The notes: a model not told the origin generated them from the letters alone. A stretch of 64,000 nucleotides of DNA from Anaerolineae bacterium (GCA_022826865.1 JAJDUC010000043.1:1-64000); one strand, 5' to 3'. Shown: positions 7,518-17,463, counted from the stretch's first letter. A program made the numbers and translations.

Positions 7518-10500
7518 ATGTCGGAGCCGGGCAAGGCTGACCCCAGTCAGTCATTCATCCACTATGACGATGAGCCGTCTCGACCGCCACCGAAGCTGGA
7601 GGTGGGGCTGGCCGGCTGGCTGCGGGGGAATCTCTTTGGTTCCCCCGCCGATATTGTCATTACGGTATTGGGCAGTTTGCTGATCCTTGTGCTGGTGCTG
7701 GGCTTTTTCAATTGGGCGGTGCGCACAGCCAATTGGTTTACCATCATCAACAATCAGCGCCTCTTCATGGTGCAATCCTTTGAACCGGAATTCGAGTGGC
7801 GCATAGCGCTCACTGTATTGCTAACGGCAATACTGACCGGCATAAGCCTGGCGGCCTGGGCGCGCCGCTCCGTCCCTTACCTGGCGGCTGTGGCGCTGGC
7901 CTTGATTTCCGCTACAGCGGTTTTGCCCCCTCTTATTGAAGCGACCATCCCGCAGCCGAGTTCGTACTTTACAGCCGGCAATGTGGATATCATCGACCGC
8001 GCCACAGCCTTGACGCCACAGAAGAATCTGGGCTTCATCGCGCAAGCCGGCGAAAGGGTCTCGGTCGCGCTGGCTTTGGACGAGGTCCGTGATATCGAGA
8101 CGCTCAGCCGCATGTCCGGCTTTTCTGATCGGGCTGCCAATGCCCTGGCGAACGCGGCGCGCAATCGGCTGGAGCAGCGCGCCATAACCGGCCACAGCTT
8201 TGACGCCATGCTCAGCGGAGAAATGACCGAAGGGCTGGAAGAGCGCATGCGGCTCTCTATCCGCACATTCAGGCGAACGAACGACTTGCTGGCCTCCACC
8301 CGGGAATATGTCGCGCAATTGGATGCGCGCCTGGCTGGCGCCGATGCCACTGTCGCCGATATGCGCTTCTGGTTGACGCGGCTTGAAAGAGCGGCCAAGG
8401 GCCTGGACCCGCGCGAGGCGCCGATCCTGGAGGCGCTTGTCGCCGTGGAAGACAGCGCGATAAACCTCTCGATGACCGACGCCATTCCGCCGGCTGTGGC
8501 CGAGGCCCTCGCCAATCTGCACCGAGTTGCGCTGGCGAGCGAACAGCTGGAAGACCTGGGCGATCTGATGGTGGTGCAGGTCTCGGAAGACTTGATCGGC
8601 GAACCGGATCAAAGCGATGCCAATGAAGAACTGATTCGGCCTTTGCCGCGCGAAGCGGCCTTCCTGCGCGATCTGTTTGTGCGTCTGCTGACGCCGCAAT
8701 CGGTTCTCGATCTATACGCGCTCGGCCAGACGCCAATCAAAGTTGCCATTCGCGACGCGGCGACGCTGGATGTCATGGCGGAGGGCGTCCTCGGCGGCGC
8801 GGGCGATGTCGTCTCTTATGAGATTTCCAAAGATGGCTGGTACATCTTGAGCAAGGACGCCATCGAAGGCAGCCAAGGCACGGCGATTCTGTCGGCGACC
8901 GGCATCCATCCGGTCGTGGAGCGGACGCTTAGCGCGACCGAGTCCCGCTTTGTGCGCTTGACGGACAACGAACTGGTCGTCACGGCGTCCCGGCCCCAAA
9001 TTGATGGCAAGAACATCCCCTTTGTCGCGCTGATCGACAATCAGTTTCGTGGCTTGCGCGACCTTGACACCTACCTCGTGCATTTCATTCCGCCCTTTTT
9101 TGAGCAGGTCGAATCCCTGCTTCTGCCCTTTGTGCTGACGATCATCTGGGGTTATCTGCTGGGGCGCTGCGCCGCCCACCTGCTGGGCGAGAATACAGCC
9201 TTCCGTTCGCGCGACAGCCGCCTGGTCGTTCTGGCCTGGTCAATGTCGCCGCTCGTCCTGTTGCTGCTCTATTTTGCGCTGCTGGATCGTGGGGCCCTCA
9301 TTGCCGGCCCGGCCGCTGAGGTTTTGAAAATCGCGCTGGCTTTTGGCGCCGCGCTGCTGGCGCGCGGCGTTGAGCGGCGGCTGAATATGAGGAATCGTGG
9401 CGAAGACGCCGAAGGCTCGCTTAACCGGCTGCTCGTTTATGGCTGGGGGCTCTTTCCCTTTGTCATGTATGTGATGGCTTCGGGCGTTGACGGTTTGTCA
9501 GGCGGGGCGCTTGGCAGCATCGTCGCCGGGCTGGTTTGGCTCTTGATCATGTACCTGATCGGGCTGAATTTTCACGGCGCTTTGGGTCATGCCTTGCTCA
9601 TCGGAGGCTTTTTCTTGCAGATCGCGCAAGCATTTGTCGTCAATCTGGTCTGGCCGGGTTGGCATGAGGCCCCAAGCCATTCGCTCCTTTTCTGGCTGCT
9701 TCTTGCGATATTCGGCGTGGCCGCGGGCGCGCGCGGCGCTGCGCTAAGGAATTTGGACTTCGGCATTAAGCGCGCCGGTTATCTGCTATGCTGCCTCGTA
9801 TTTATTTTTGTATTCATCAACACCAATCTGACAGAGCAAGATCCGACCGGCTCGCCGGCGCTCATGGCGGGTATTGCCTTCGCGCTCTGGCTGGGCTGGA
9901 TGTTTTTCTCCGGCGCCGTGCAATTTAATTCCACCCGCATCATTATCGGTCTGCTTCTGATGACATTCATTTGGATGCAAACCTGGACTTCAATTGATCG
10001 CTGGTCAGTCCTCTATTATACGTTGTGGCTGGCGGCCGGGGCGCTCGCTTTCAAGCGAGGCGAAGGGGCGCAAGGCGATCAGCGCAAGTCGCAGGACGTG
10101 GCGCGCGCGGCCCTCATCCAGCGATATCCGCGGGAGAGCATGTACGCGGCCGCGATCGCCTGGCTCGCTGCCCTGCTCTTGATTCCCAGCGCCGTTAACG
10201 GCCTTGATGCGCAGGGCCTGCTGCAGACATCGCCCGGCGAGCTTTTGCCTGTATCCGACAAGCGGCTTTGGGGCGGCTTGATGCTGACGATGCAATTGAC
10301 GATCCTGGGCATTGCCGCATCATTCCCGATTGGGCTGGCTCTGGCCATCGGACGGCGCAGCAATCTGCCGGTAGTCAAGTATGCCTGCATTTTATACATT
10401 GAAGTCCTGCGCGGCGTGCCCTTAATCACGGTTCTATTCTTGGCGACCTTGTTCGTGCCGCTGGTTGACCCGACCTTGGCGACTATCGAAAATGCCGTGC

Positions 10501-10913
10501 GCGCCTTGGTCGGCATCACGCTGTTCAGCGCCGCTTACCTGGCGGAAAATGTGCGTGGCGGCTTGCAATCCATCGATCGCGGCCAGACCGAGGCGGCGCA
10601 GGCAATCGGCCTGTCTGGCTGGCAGACGACGCTGCATATCTTGCTGCCGCAAGCTCTCCGCGCGGTGATCCCGGCTTTGGTCGGCCAATTTATCTCGCTG
10701 TTCAAGGACACTTCCCTGGTCTTTATCGTCGGGCTGGCCGAAATACTCGGCATTGCCGTTCGCGTGGTCGCCCAGCCCGAATTTTTGCAGAGGCGGCAGG
10801 AAACTTTCCTCTATGTCGCCATTATGTATTTTATCTTCAGCTACATCATGTCCTATATCAGCCGACGCATTGAAGAGACCGGATCGGGCGTGGTGCGGGC
10901 GCAGCAATTGTAG
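7518..10913 (+). CDS. aapM: Giant AapM-like amino-acid ABC transporter permease
   Basis: This 1131-residue protein carries a standard polar-amino-acid permease domain only in its last 220 residues: LWGGLMLTMQLTILGIAASF near residue 915, the motif YIEVLRGVPLITVLF, and an EAA loop AAQAIGLSGWQTTLHILLP near 1030. Proteobacterial AapM is about 380-430 residues. The extra sequence forms four blocks: the AapM-like N-terminus with TANWFTIINNQR (residues 40-75); three or four hydrophobic helices up to about 145; a mostly helical soluble region (about 145-530); and about ten hydrophobic segments (about 535-860). It lies between aapQ and aapP and is in frame throughout, so this is a fusion or expansion and not an assembly error within the gene. 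Its function beyond transport is unknown. Confidence 0.88.
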   Translation: MSEPGKADPSQSFIHYDDEPSRPPPKLEVGLAGWLRGNLFGSPADIVITVLGSLLILVLVLGFFNWAVRTANWFTIINNQRLFMVQSFEPEFEWRIALTVLLTAILTGISLAAWARRSVPYLAAVALALISATAVLPPLIEATIPQPSSYFTAGNVDIIDRATALTPQKNLGFIAQAGERVSVALALDEVRDIETLSRMSGFSDRAANALANAARNRLEQRAITGHSFDAMLSGEMTEGLEERMRLSIRTFRRTNDLLASTREYVAQLDARLAGADATVADMRFWLTRLERAAKGLDPREAPILEALVAVEDSAINLSMTDAIPPAVAEALANLHRVALASEQLEDLGDLMVVQVSEDLIGEPDQSDANEELIRPLPREAAFLRDLFVRLLTPQSVLDLYALGQTPIKVAIRDAATLDVMAEGVLGGAGDVVSYEISKDGWYILSKDAIEGSQGTAILSATGIHPVVERTLSATESRFVRLTDNELVVTASRPQIDGKNIPFVALIDNQFRGLRDLDTYLVHFIPPFFEQVESLLLPFVLTIIWGYLLGRCAAHLLGENTAFRSRDSRLVVLAWSMSPLVLLLLYFALLDRGALIAGPAAEVLKIALAFGAALLARGVERRLNMRNRGEDAEGSLNRLLVYGWGLFPFVMYVMASGVDGLSGGALGSIVAGLVWLLIMYLIGLNFHGALGHALLIGGFFLQIAQAFVVNLVWPGWHEAPSHSLLFWLLLAIFGVAAGARGAALRNLDFGIKRAGYLLCCLVFIFVFINTNLTEQDPTGSPALMAGIAFALWLGWMFFSGAVQFNSTRIIIGLLLMTFIWMQTWTSIDRWSVLYYTLWLAAGALAFKRGEGAQGDQRKSQDVARAALIQRYPRESMYAAAIAWLAALLLIPSAVNGLDAQGLLQTSPGELLPVSDKRLWGGLMLTMQLTILGIAASFPIGLALAIGRRSNLPVVKYACILYIEVLRGVPLITVLFLATLFVPLVDPTLATIENAVRALVGITLFSAAYLAENVRGGLQSIDRGQTEAAQAIGLSGWQTTLHILLPQALRAVIPALVGQFISLFKDTSLVFIVGLAEILGIAVRVVAQPEFLQRRQETFLYVAIMYFIFSYIMSYISRRIEETGSGVVRAQQL

Positions 10914-10979
10914 GGTCCCTGGCGGCCCGCTTGATCGCCTATGCGGCCGGCCGGCACAGTGGAAATCGCGGAGGGAGCA

Positions 10980-11750
10980 ATGGAAAACAGCGCCAAGCAA
11001 GTGATGGCGGGCGACGAGCCGATCATTATCTGTCGCGAGATGAACAAGTGGTTTGGCGATTTTCACGTCCTGCGCAATATCTCCCTTGAGGTGATGCCGC
11101 AGGAAGTGCTCGTGATCATCGGACCATCGGGCTCGGGCAAATCCACTTTGATCCGCTGCATCAATCGCCTCGAAGAGCATCAAGACGGCACGATTGTCGT
11201 CAATGGAATTGAACTGAGCCATGATGTGCAGAATATCGCCGAGATCCGCCGCGAGACGGGTATGGTCTTCCAGCAATTCAATCTCTTCCCGCATTTGACC
11301 GTTATGGACAATATCACCCTGGCGCCGATGAAAGTGCGGCATTGGGCGCGCGACCGAGCCGAACAGCGAGCGATGGAATTGCTTGAGCGCGTTGAAATAC
11401 CCGAACAGGCATTTAAGTATCCCGGCCAGCTATCGGGCGGGCAGCAGCAGCGCGTTGCCATCGCCCGCGCCCTGGCCATGGAACCGAAGATCATGCTTTT
11501 TGACGAGCCGACCTCGGCGTTGGATCCGGAGATGATCAAGGAAGTGCTGGATGTGATGAAGGAACTGGCGCGAACCGGTATGACCATGCTGGTTGTCACG
11601 CATGAGATGGGCTTCGCGCGCGAAGTGGCCGATCGCGTCATATTCATGGACATGGGCCGCATCGTCGAGGAGGGCCCGCCGGAGAACTTCTTCAGCCCCG
11701 AAATCGAGCACCACCCGCGCACGCAGGAATTTCTGGATCAGATTTTGTAG
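10980..11750 (+). CDS. aapP: Amino-acid ABC transporter ATP-binding protein (AapP/GlnQ-like)
   Basis: A 256-residue cytoplasmic ATPase of the polar amino-acid importer family. It has Walker [10 protein letters not shown] (about 49-57), a Q-loop in [14 protein letters not shown], the signature LSGGQQQR (about 150), Walker B IMLFDEP with catalytic Glu (about 171), the D-loop SALDPE, and the switch His in VVTHEMG (about 206). The start at 10980 is chosen because GGAGGGAG sits four bases before it; an upstream in-frame ATG at 10941 lacks such a site. It completes the binding protein, two permeases and ATPase. A hairpin terminator follows. Confidence 0.95.
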   Translation: MENSAKQVMAGDEPIIICREMNKWFGDFHVLRNISLEVMPQEVLVIIGPSGSGKSTLIRCINRLEEHQDGTIVVNGIELSHDVQNIAEIRRETGMVFQQFNLFPHLTVMDNITLAPMKVRHWARDRAEQRAMELLERVEIPEQAFKYPGQLSGGQQQRVAIARALAMEPKIMLFDEPTSALDPEMIKEVLDVMKELARTGMTMLVVTHEMGFAREVADRVIFMDMGRIVEEGPPENFFSPEIEHHPRTQEFLDQIL

Positions 11751-11786
11751 CGATAGCGCCGCGCAAAAACCGCAAGACAACACGAC

Positions 11787-11814
11787 GGGCGACCCAATTG
11801 GTCGCCCTTGCGTT
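11787..11814. terminator. Hairpin terminator between convergent genes
   Basis: GGGCGAC (11787-11793) pairs with GTCGCCC (11801-11807), with a short T-rich tail on the plus strand and T-rich sequence on the minus strand as well. It lies between the convergent aapP and DUF3179-DsbA genes and may serve both. Confidence 0.65.
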
Positions 11815-11824
11815 TTGAGACGGT

Positions 11825-13537
11825 CTATCCGTCCAGCTTGTCCAACTCAGCTTGAAGAAGCTCCCGCAGGAGATCGGGATTGGCCTTGTCCACAGGCGAA
11901 CCGGCGATGACAAATGTTGGTGTGCTGCCTATCCCGAGCGCCAGGCCGCGTTCATGATCGAATCGCACGGTGCTGGCATGTCGTCCCGATTGGTAGCAAG
12001 CGCTCAGCGCTTCCGCGTCCAAGCCGACGTCGCCGCCCAGTTGAATGAGTTCCTGAGCGCTTGCGCGGCCTTGGTCGGCTCGGCTGAAGATCGCGTCGTG
12101 CATCTTCCAGAACTGCTCGTTGCCTTGGTCAAGCGCGCACTGGGCGACTTCGGCCGCCCGCTGGCTGTAGTCCGGCACGATGATCGGAATGTCGCGATAA
12201 GTGAAGTTCACCTCGCCGTCGAATTCCTCGAGGATGGCTTCGACAATGCCTTCCTCATGCCAATATTTGCAGGCATGGCAGCCGTAAGCGCCATATTCGA
12301 CCAGCGTGACAGCGGCGTCGGGATTGCCCAGGATCGGGTCAAGCTCGTGGCGCGCGGTCGTTTCCGCCGTTGGCGGCTGAAAGCCGTAGACTTCGGTGTC
12401 CGGATAGAAGGCCGCCCAAGCGAACCAGAAGTGCGGGAACGCGTTTATCGACCGCAATTGCGCGCCGGCCAATTCACCCTCCGTGGCGCTTCCAAAGATG
12501 TTCCAAAGGCTGCTCGTTTCTTCGTCCATAATGGCGCCCTCTACGGCTTTGAAACTCAGCGTCCGCCCGTCCAGCTCGCGGGAGAAAAGAGCGGCCATGC
12601 CCACATCCCGCGATAGATCGATGCTGGCGGCATCCAGGGCGCTGAAAGAACCCGGCTGCCAGAGCGCCACGACATCGGCGCTGGCGATCGAATCGTTGAT
12701 CACCCTTTCCTCCGCCAAGGTCCCGAAGGGGTAGGCGACGCTGACATCGCCGACCGTCGCGCCGAGAACGCGTTCAGTGGCGAAAAGACGCTCATCCGGC
12801 GTACCCATGAAGAGGAAGGGCCGCGGGCTGCTGTCGTAGTTGACGTAGGGATTGCTGCCATAGTGGCGGCTGCCCCGCGATAGCACTTCGCCATCGGGGT
12901 ACTGCGTCTTAAAGGCGCCGTAGCCTACCAATTGCGATGGAACGATATCGAGCCAGACGCCGGTATGCGCGCCGACGATGCCTTCGCCCGTCAGTTGCTG
13001 CCAAAGGGATTGTGTCTTGTCGTCCCACATAATGAGATCGCTGTGGCGCAGCAAGCCGCTGACGCCGAAGCGCAGGGTCTCGCCCTGGACCCGCCGGTCA
13101 AAAACGATCGCGCTATTGCACAGCGGGCAGAAGGTGACGGCAATGGGACTGTCGCCGATGCTGTCATTAGCGATTTCATGTCGAGTCAGGATCGCCAGCG
13201 GATAGGCGCGCGCCTGGCCGCCGATTTCGACCGAGATGACGGGAGAGGCATCGGACAGCCATAGGTCAGCGGTGGCCAGATCGTCAAATTGCGGCGAATC
13301 GATAGGCGGAATGCCATCACGTCCGACGCCGCCGGAAATGATCTCAAGGAAGACACCTTCCTGGCTCTGGCATAGGTCCATCAGGTCCCAGACCCTCTGC
13401 CAGTTCTCCAATGTCCGCGCGTTGTCGAAGGGCGGTGGCGGCTCCGCGCAACTGAGCTGGGCCAGAGACGCCGCCGGCAACAGAGCGCTGAATACGAGTA
13501 AGAGGATGGTGAAGGTCACTTTCGTTCTTCGGTACAT
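11825..13537 (-). CDS. DUF3179 protein fused to a DsbA-like thioredoxin domain
   Basis: Exported protein of about 570 residues. A signal sequence (TFTILLLVFSALLPAASLAQ) is followed by a DUF3179 domain with the family signature TFCPLCNSAIVFDRRV near residue 130 and the closing FWFAWAAFYPDTEVYGF. The last 200 residues are a DsbA-type domain with an active-site CHAC near 418 and a cis-proline loop GSTPTFVI. DUF3179 has no established function that I can name. The fusion suggests extracytoplasmic thiol-disulphide chemistry, perhaps acting on the paired cysteines of DUF3179. The start at 13537 has AGGAG five bases upstream; an in-frame extension to 13597 lacks one. It is the last gene of a three-gene tandem on the minus strand, ending opposite aapP. 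Confidence 0.88.
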   Translation of the reverse strand: MYRRTKVTFTILLLVFSALLPAASLAQLSCAEPPPPFDNARTLENWQRVWDLMDLCQSQEGVFLEIISGGVGRDGIPPIDSPQFDDLATADLWLSDASPVISVEIGGQARAYPLAILTRHEIANDSIGDSPIAVTFCPLCNSAIVFDRRVQGETLRFGVSGLLRHSDLIMWDDKTQSLWQQLTGEGIVGAHTGVWLDIVPSQLVGYGAFKTQYPDGEVLSRGSRHYGSNPYVNYDSSPRPFLFMGTPDERLFATERVLGATVGDVSVAYPFGTLAEERVINDSIASADVVALWQPGSFSALDAASIDLSRDVGMAALFSRELDGRTLSFKAVEGAIMDEETSSLWNIFGSATEGELAGAQLRSINAFPHFWFAWAAFYPDTEVYGFQPPTAETTARHELDPILGNPDAAVTLVEYGAYGCHACKYWHEEGIVEAILEEFDGEVNFTYRDIPIIVPDYSQRAAEVAQCALDQGNEQFWKMHDAIFSRADQGRASAQELIQLGGDVGLDAEALSACYQSGRHASTVRFDHERGLALGIGSTPTFVIAGSPVDKANPDLLRELLQAELDKLDG

Positions 13538-13580
13538 GGGAACTCCTTGATTATTGACGTTCGATAGATCTTTGCCGCGG

Positions 13581-14723
13581 CTATTGCTCTTGCGCATCTG
13601 GCCCCGGATCTTTCAATATGGTATCGGGATGGAAAGCCGCCCATGCAAACCAGAAATGCGCGGCGGCCTGAATTTGGCGGAGCGCCGCGCCTTGAAGCGG
13701 ACCGGCGACCGCCTCCCCAAAGATATTCCAGCGGCTGCCCGTTTCATTATCCAGGAAACTGCCGTCCTGATGGCGGAAGGTCAAGCTGCGACCGTCATTC
13801 AGCCGACGCGAATACATCAGCGCCATGCCCACATCCCGTGAGGAATCGATATCTGTCCGGTCAAGGGCGCTGGCGGCCCCCGCCTGCCAGAAGACGACGA
13901 TGTCTGTCGAATTGACGCTGTCGTTGATCACCGGCTCTTGGCGCAAGCGGGAGAACGGATAGGCGACATCCTCTTCGCCAACCTTGCCGGCGAGCGCACG
14001 CGCAGTCGGATGCAGACGTTCGTCCAAAGGCCCGGCAAATAGAAAAGGCGAGCTGTCGCTGTCGTATCCGCGATAGGGATTCTGTCCGTACATGCCCAAT
14101 GGGCCGCGCAGCGCCAGCCCATCCGGATAGCGCTCTCGAAATACGCCAAAGCTGATCAATTGCGACGGCAGCATTTTCAGGCGATAGCCGCTGTAGGCGC
14201 CGACGATGGCCTCGCCCGTCATCTGCTGCCACCATGATTCGCTGCTGCTGTCCCACATAATCAGATCGCTATATCGCAGATTTCCCGAAACCCCAAATCG
14301 CAGCGCTTCGCCGTCGACTCGCCGGTCGTATACCAGGGCGCTGTTGCACAGCGGGCAAAATGTCACCGCGACGGGAATGCCAGCCACGATATCATTGACG
14401 ATTTCGTGCCGAGTAAGGACTTCCAGCGGATACGCGCGGGCATCGCCTTCAAAGTTGACGGCAATAACGGGAGACTGCGCCGCCAGGTCTGTGACCTTCT
14501 GCGCCGCCAGGAATTGCGGGTCGTCAATCGGCGGGATGCCGTCCCGCGGCACGCCCCCGGACATCACTTCGTCCAGGTCGATGATCGCGCGGTCAAAGTC
14601 GGTATTCCAGCCCGACCGCGGTCCACCAAAGACGTCCCTCCCCAGCAGCGCAAGCGCCAGCGCGACAAGAGCCAGGGCGGCAAGTTTGCGCAAGTGTTTC
14701 TCTCCAAATCGCATCATTTGCAT
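13581..14723 (-). CDS. DUF3179 domain protein
   Basis: A 380-residue exported protein, the second of three tandem DUF3179 genes. The N-terminal hydrophobic segment (about residues 12-30) is a signal or anchor. The domain carries VNFEGDARAYPLEVLTRHEI, then the invariant TFCPLCNSALVYDRRV near residue 118, and closes with FWFAWAAFHPDT. It lacks the DsbA extension of its downstream neighbour. The two genes are 43 bases apart and probably cotranscribed. A start at the second ATG, six bases in, is also possible. Confidence 0.88.
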   Translation of the reverse strand: MQMMRFGEKHLRKLAALALVALALALLGRDVFGGPRSGWNTDFDRAIIDLDEVMSGGVPRDGIPPIDDPQFLAAQKVTDLAAQSPVIAVNFEGDARAYPLEVLTRHEIVNDIVAGIPVAVTFCPLCNSALVYDRRVDGEALRFGVSGNLRYSDLIMWDSSSESWWQQMTGEAIVGAYSGYRLKMLPSQLISFGVFRERYPDGLALRGPLGMYGQNPYRGYDSDSSPFLFAGPLDERLHPTARALAGKVGEEDVAYPFSRLRQEPVINDSVNSTDIVVFWQAGAASALDRTDIDSSRDVGMALMYSRRLNDGRSLTFRHQDGSFLDNETGSRWNIFGEAVAGPLQGAALRQIQAAAHFWFAWAAFHPDTILKDPGPDAQEQ

Positions 14724-14773
14724 GTCCCGAGGCTAGTGGCGCGAATTCACGGTTTTTCGCGCTGCCGCTTGCG

Positions 14774-15961
14774 TCATCCGCCGGCCTTTTGCGCGCCGCC
14801 GTATAATTCCGTCTCCGGATGGAAAGCCGCCCAGGCAAACCAAAAATGCGGGAAGGCATCGAACCATTCGAGTTTCTTGCCCCGCAGCTCGCCAGCAATG
14901 GCTTCGCCGAATGCGTTCCAGGTGGAGCCCGTTTCTACATCGCTGAACCCCCCGTCCTCGTTCGTCCGGAAACTCAGCGCCGCGCCATCAAGTGTGGATC
15001 GATACATGCCGGCGCTGCCGATATCGCGGGCGTTATCAATGATGCGATCTCCCAAAGCGCTGGCGACGCCGCCCTGGAAAAATATGACAACCGGCGTTGC
15101 GCCGACGGCGTCATTCACGACGCGCTCGGCGCGCAGCGCTGAAAAAGGATAGGCCTTCGCAATGCCGTCAATTGTGGTTGCCAGCACATGGTCAACGGCG
15201 GATTCCAAACGGTTGTCAAGCTCGCCGCGGAACAGAAAAGGCTGCCCCGGTCGGCTGTCGTAATCGCTGTAGGGATTGATGCCGTATTGACGATTGCGCC
15301 CCGTATCCCTGGACATGACCAAGCCAGCCGGGTAGCGCCGCGCGAAACTGCCGAATCCGATTACCTGGGACGGCACGATGTCAAGCAGCTCGCCGGCATA
15401 GGCGCCGACGAGACCTTCGCCCGTCAATTGCTGCCACCAGGATTCCGTCCGACGGTCAAACATGATGAGATCGCTGTTGCGAAGCAAGCCACTCACGCCA
15501 AAGTCCAGAACGGCGTCATTCACACGGCGATCAAAACTTATGGCGCTGTTGCAAAGCGGGCAGAAGGTCACCGCTACCGGTATGCCAGCGATTTCGTCAT
15601 TCGCGATCTCGTGCCACATCAGAATCGCCAGGGGATAGGCCCGAGCTTCACCGGCCAGCTCCAGCGCGATCACGGGCGAGCGTTCGCTCAACCAGTCCGA
15701 TGCCGCATCAACGCTTTCCATGACCGGGTCGGTCAGCGCGGGAATGCCATTCTTGGTTGGGTTGCCGACGATGATTTCAGCGAAATCCACATTCGACTGG
15801 CAGAAGTCCGTCGACCAATTCGCTGTGCGCAGGCGCTGTGGGCTGCAAGACGATTCGTCTTGCAGCAGCGCCCGTCGCGCGTCGGTCGCCAGGAAGCCAA
15901 CTACGACCAGTATCAAGATGCCGACCTTCCAAAGGCCCAGTTTATGTACCGACATGAACAT
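14774..15961 (-). CDS. DUF3179 domain protein
   Basis: A 395-residue exported protein, first in the tandem. The N-terminus has one hydrophobic segment (LWKVGILILVVVGFLATDA) acting as signal or anchor. The body has SPVIALELAGEARAYPLAIL, TFCPLCNSAISFDRRV and a closing FWFAWAAFHPETELYGG. Three cysteines near the N-terminus (CSPQRL and FCQSN) are not shared by the other copies. The downstream genes follow at 50 and 43 bases, consistent with one transcript starting upstream of 15961. Confidence 0.88.
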   Translation of the reverse strand: MFMSVHKLGLWKVGILILVVVGFLATDARRALLQDESSCSPQRLRTANWSTDFCQSNVDFAEIIVGNPTKNGIPALTDPVMESVDAASDWLSERSPVIALELAGEARAYPLAILMWHEIANDEIAGIPVAVTFCPLCNSAISFDRRVNDAVLDFGVSGLLRNSDLIMFDRRTESWWQQLTGEGLVGAYAGELLDIVPSQVIGFGSFARRYPAGLVMSRDTGRNRQYGINPYSDYDSRPGQPFLFRGELDNRLESAVDHVLATTIDGIAKAYPFSALRAERVVNDAVGATPVVIFFQGGVASALGDRIIDNARDIGSAGMYRSTLDGAALSFRTNEDGGFSDVETGSTWNAFGEAIAGELRGKKLEWFDAFPHFWFAWAAFHPETELYGGAQKAGG

Positions 15962-16347
15962 AAGAGCAGTCCCGCTGAATTTACGATGCCCTATAAGCCT
16001 AAACCGCGCATATTACATAGACGTTACATGTAAGGGCGCGTTAATAGTTGGGGCCCCGGGTTGCGCGGGGACTCCTGGAATCCCGGGGTAAATCCGCGCC
16101 AATAATCGGCAGTCTCCAATTTTTCATAGCGAGCGAAGATTTGAAAGATTGCGACAACGTGACGCTGCCGTCTATTCAGGCGAATTTTGCGCGCGCCCAC
16201 GTGTGGGCGCAGGTTTGGAACCTGTTGGCGTCCCTTCGCGATGAAGCCGGGCATTCCAGGATGTTGCCGCGCATGCGCAATCCCGTTATAGTGTTTGCGC
16301 TTGCGCGAGCAGCCAAGTAATCCGCGGGCGCCGGGCTAAGGCGAAAT
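15962..16347. other. Divergent intergenic region with palindromes
   Basis: About 385 bp between divergent genes. An imperfect inverted repeat spans 16034-16100: GGCGCG at 16035-16040 pairs with CGCGCC at 16095-16100, and CCCCGGG at 16054-16060 pairs with CCCGGGG at 16082-16088. A perfect palindrome, GCGCCCAC at 16193-16200 and GTGGGCGC at 16203-16210 around GT, sits about 55 bases before the promoter at 16264. It could be an operator or a relic of the double-hairpin repeats. No gene is seen. Confidence 0.45.
16264..16292 (+). promoter_or_regulatory. Sigma-70-type promoter for the SGNH hydrolase gene
   Basis: TTGCCG (16264-16269), a 17-base spacer, then TATAGT (16287-16292). The gene start lies 56 bases downstream. 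Confidence 0.55.
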
Positions 16348-17463
16348 ATGACCAAGATCAGAGCCATTGTCGTCATCGTATGTATTTCCCTGGCGACGCT
16401 GATTGCGCTGGAATTTTTGCTGACTTTCGCCGGAGCATCCACGTTTTACCCGACTTCCATGCCCCAATATGAAATCACTGAGTCACCTTGGTGGGCTTGC
16501 GACGAGATAGGCTGCCATTACGTCCAGGAGGCGGCAAGTGCCGCTTGTGAACTCGGCCAGCTTTCGGGCCGGCCCTGCTTGGTGAATCGACAGGGATTTT
16601 ATGACACAGACGACTTCGAATCGGCTGACGCAATTCATAAAGGCGCCCGAATCCTCGTGCTCGGCGATTCTTTTACCTTCGGCATGTCGGCTGAACTCGG
16701 CAGATCTTATGTGGAAACCTTCGAAGCAGATCTGCCTGACGGCGTCGTCTGGAACGCCGGAATCCCCGGGACCGGGACGCAGCAGGCCCTGGTCTCCTTT
16801 GATGTTTTTGCTCCCAGGCTCAACCCGCAATTGACGATACTTGGTTTCTTCACGAATGATTTTGACGATAACCTGATGCCTTTGGATTCCTGGGTGAATG
16901 CGCTGGATGCCGGCGGCAAGGCGGTCATCGTCAGAAAGTACCGGATCGATAATTGGGAGAACCTCATCGCCTTGGACCTGCAGGCGATCCAACTGCTGAC
17001 CGTTTATGGCAAGATCGCCCCCGCCAGCGCATTGGAAAAGCGGGTCGCTTCGACGCGGCTGGGTACGCTAGCCCTGCGCCTGGTCGAGACACTGCGCGAA
17101 TCGAGCGCTACGGCAGAGCCGCTGAACCGCCGGATCGAGCTCACGCGGCGCTATCTTGCGGACTTGCGGGACGCCGTTTCGGCAAGGGCTTCGACGCTTT
17201 TGGTCTTGCTGATTCCGCGCCCGGAAGAGATTGCGAGTTCCAGCAGGCGCTTTGATACCGCGCTTAGGTTGATGGAGGAGCTCAAGATTGCCCACATAGA
17301 CCTGCGACAAGTTCTGGATGCGGATTCAGATTATATTCCCCCGCCGGACTTTCACTGGAACTCGTCCGGACATCAGAAGGTCGGCCGCTTGCTCAGCGCT
17401 TGCGTCGCTTCATTCGTCGCCGACGGCGGCTGGTCAGATTGCGAGCATGTCCTTTTGCCTTAG
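16348..17463 (+). CDS. SGNH/GDSL-type hydrolase, membrane-anchored
   Basis: The 371-residue protein has an N-terminal hydrophobic anchor (about residues 6-32). An SGNH hydrolase domain then has block I GARILVLGDSFTFG with the nucleophile Ser near residue 112, an NAGIPGTGTQQ block, an oxyanion-type FFTNDFDDN block, and the C-terminal DFHWNSSGHQ block that supplies the catalytic Asp and His. Such enzymes act as esterases, acyltransferases or deacetylases on glycans or lipids; the substrate cannot be told here. The orientation suggests the catalytic domain is outside the cell. A promoter is visible at 16264, and radA follows 45 bases later. Confidence 0.8.
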   Translation: MTKIRAIVVIVCISLATLIALEFLLTFAGASTFYPTSMPQYEITESPWWACDEIGCHYVQEAASAACELGQLSGRPCLVNRQGFYDTDDFESADAIHKGARILVLGDSFTFGMSAELGRSYVETFEADLPDGVVWNAGIPGTGTQQALVSFDVFAPRLNPQLTILGFFTNDFDDNLMPLDSWVNALDAGGKAVIVRKYRIDNWENLIALDLQAIQLLTVYGKIAPASALEKRVASTRLGTLALRLVETLRESSATAEPLNRRIELTRRYLADLRDAVSARASTLLVLLIPRPEEIASSSRRFDTALRLMEELKIAHIDLRQVLDADSDYIPPPDFHWNSSGHQKVGRLLSACVASFVADGGWSDCEHVLLP

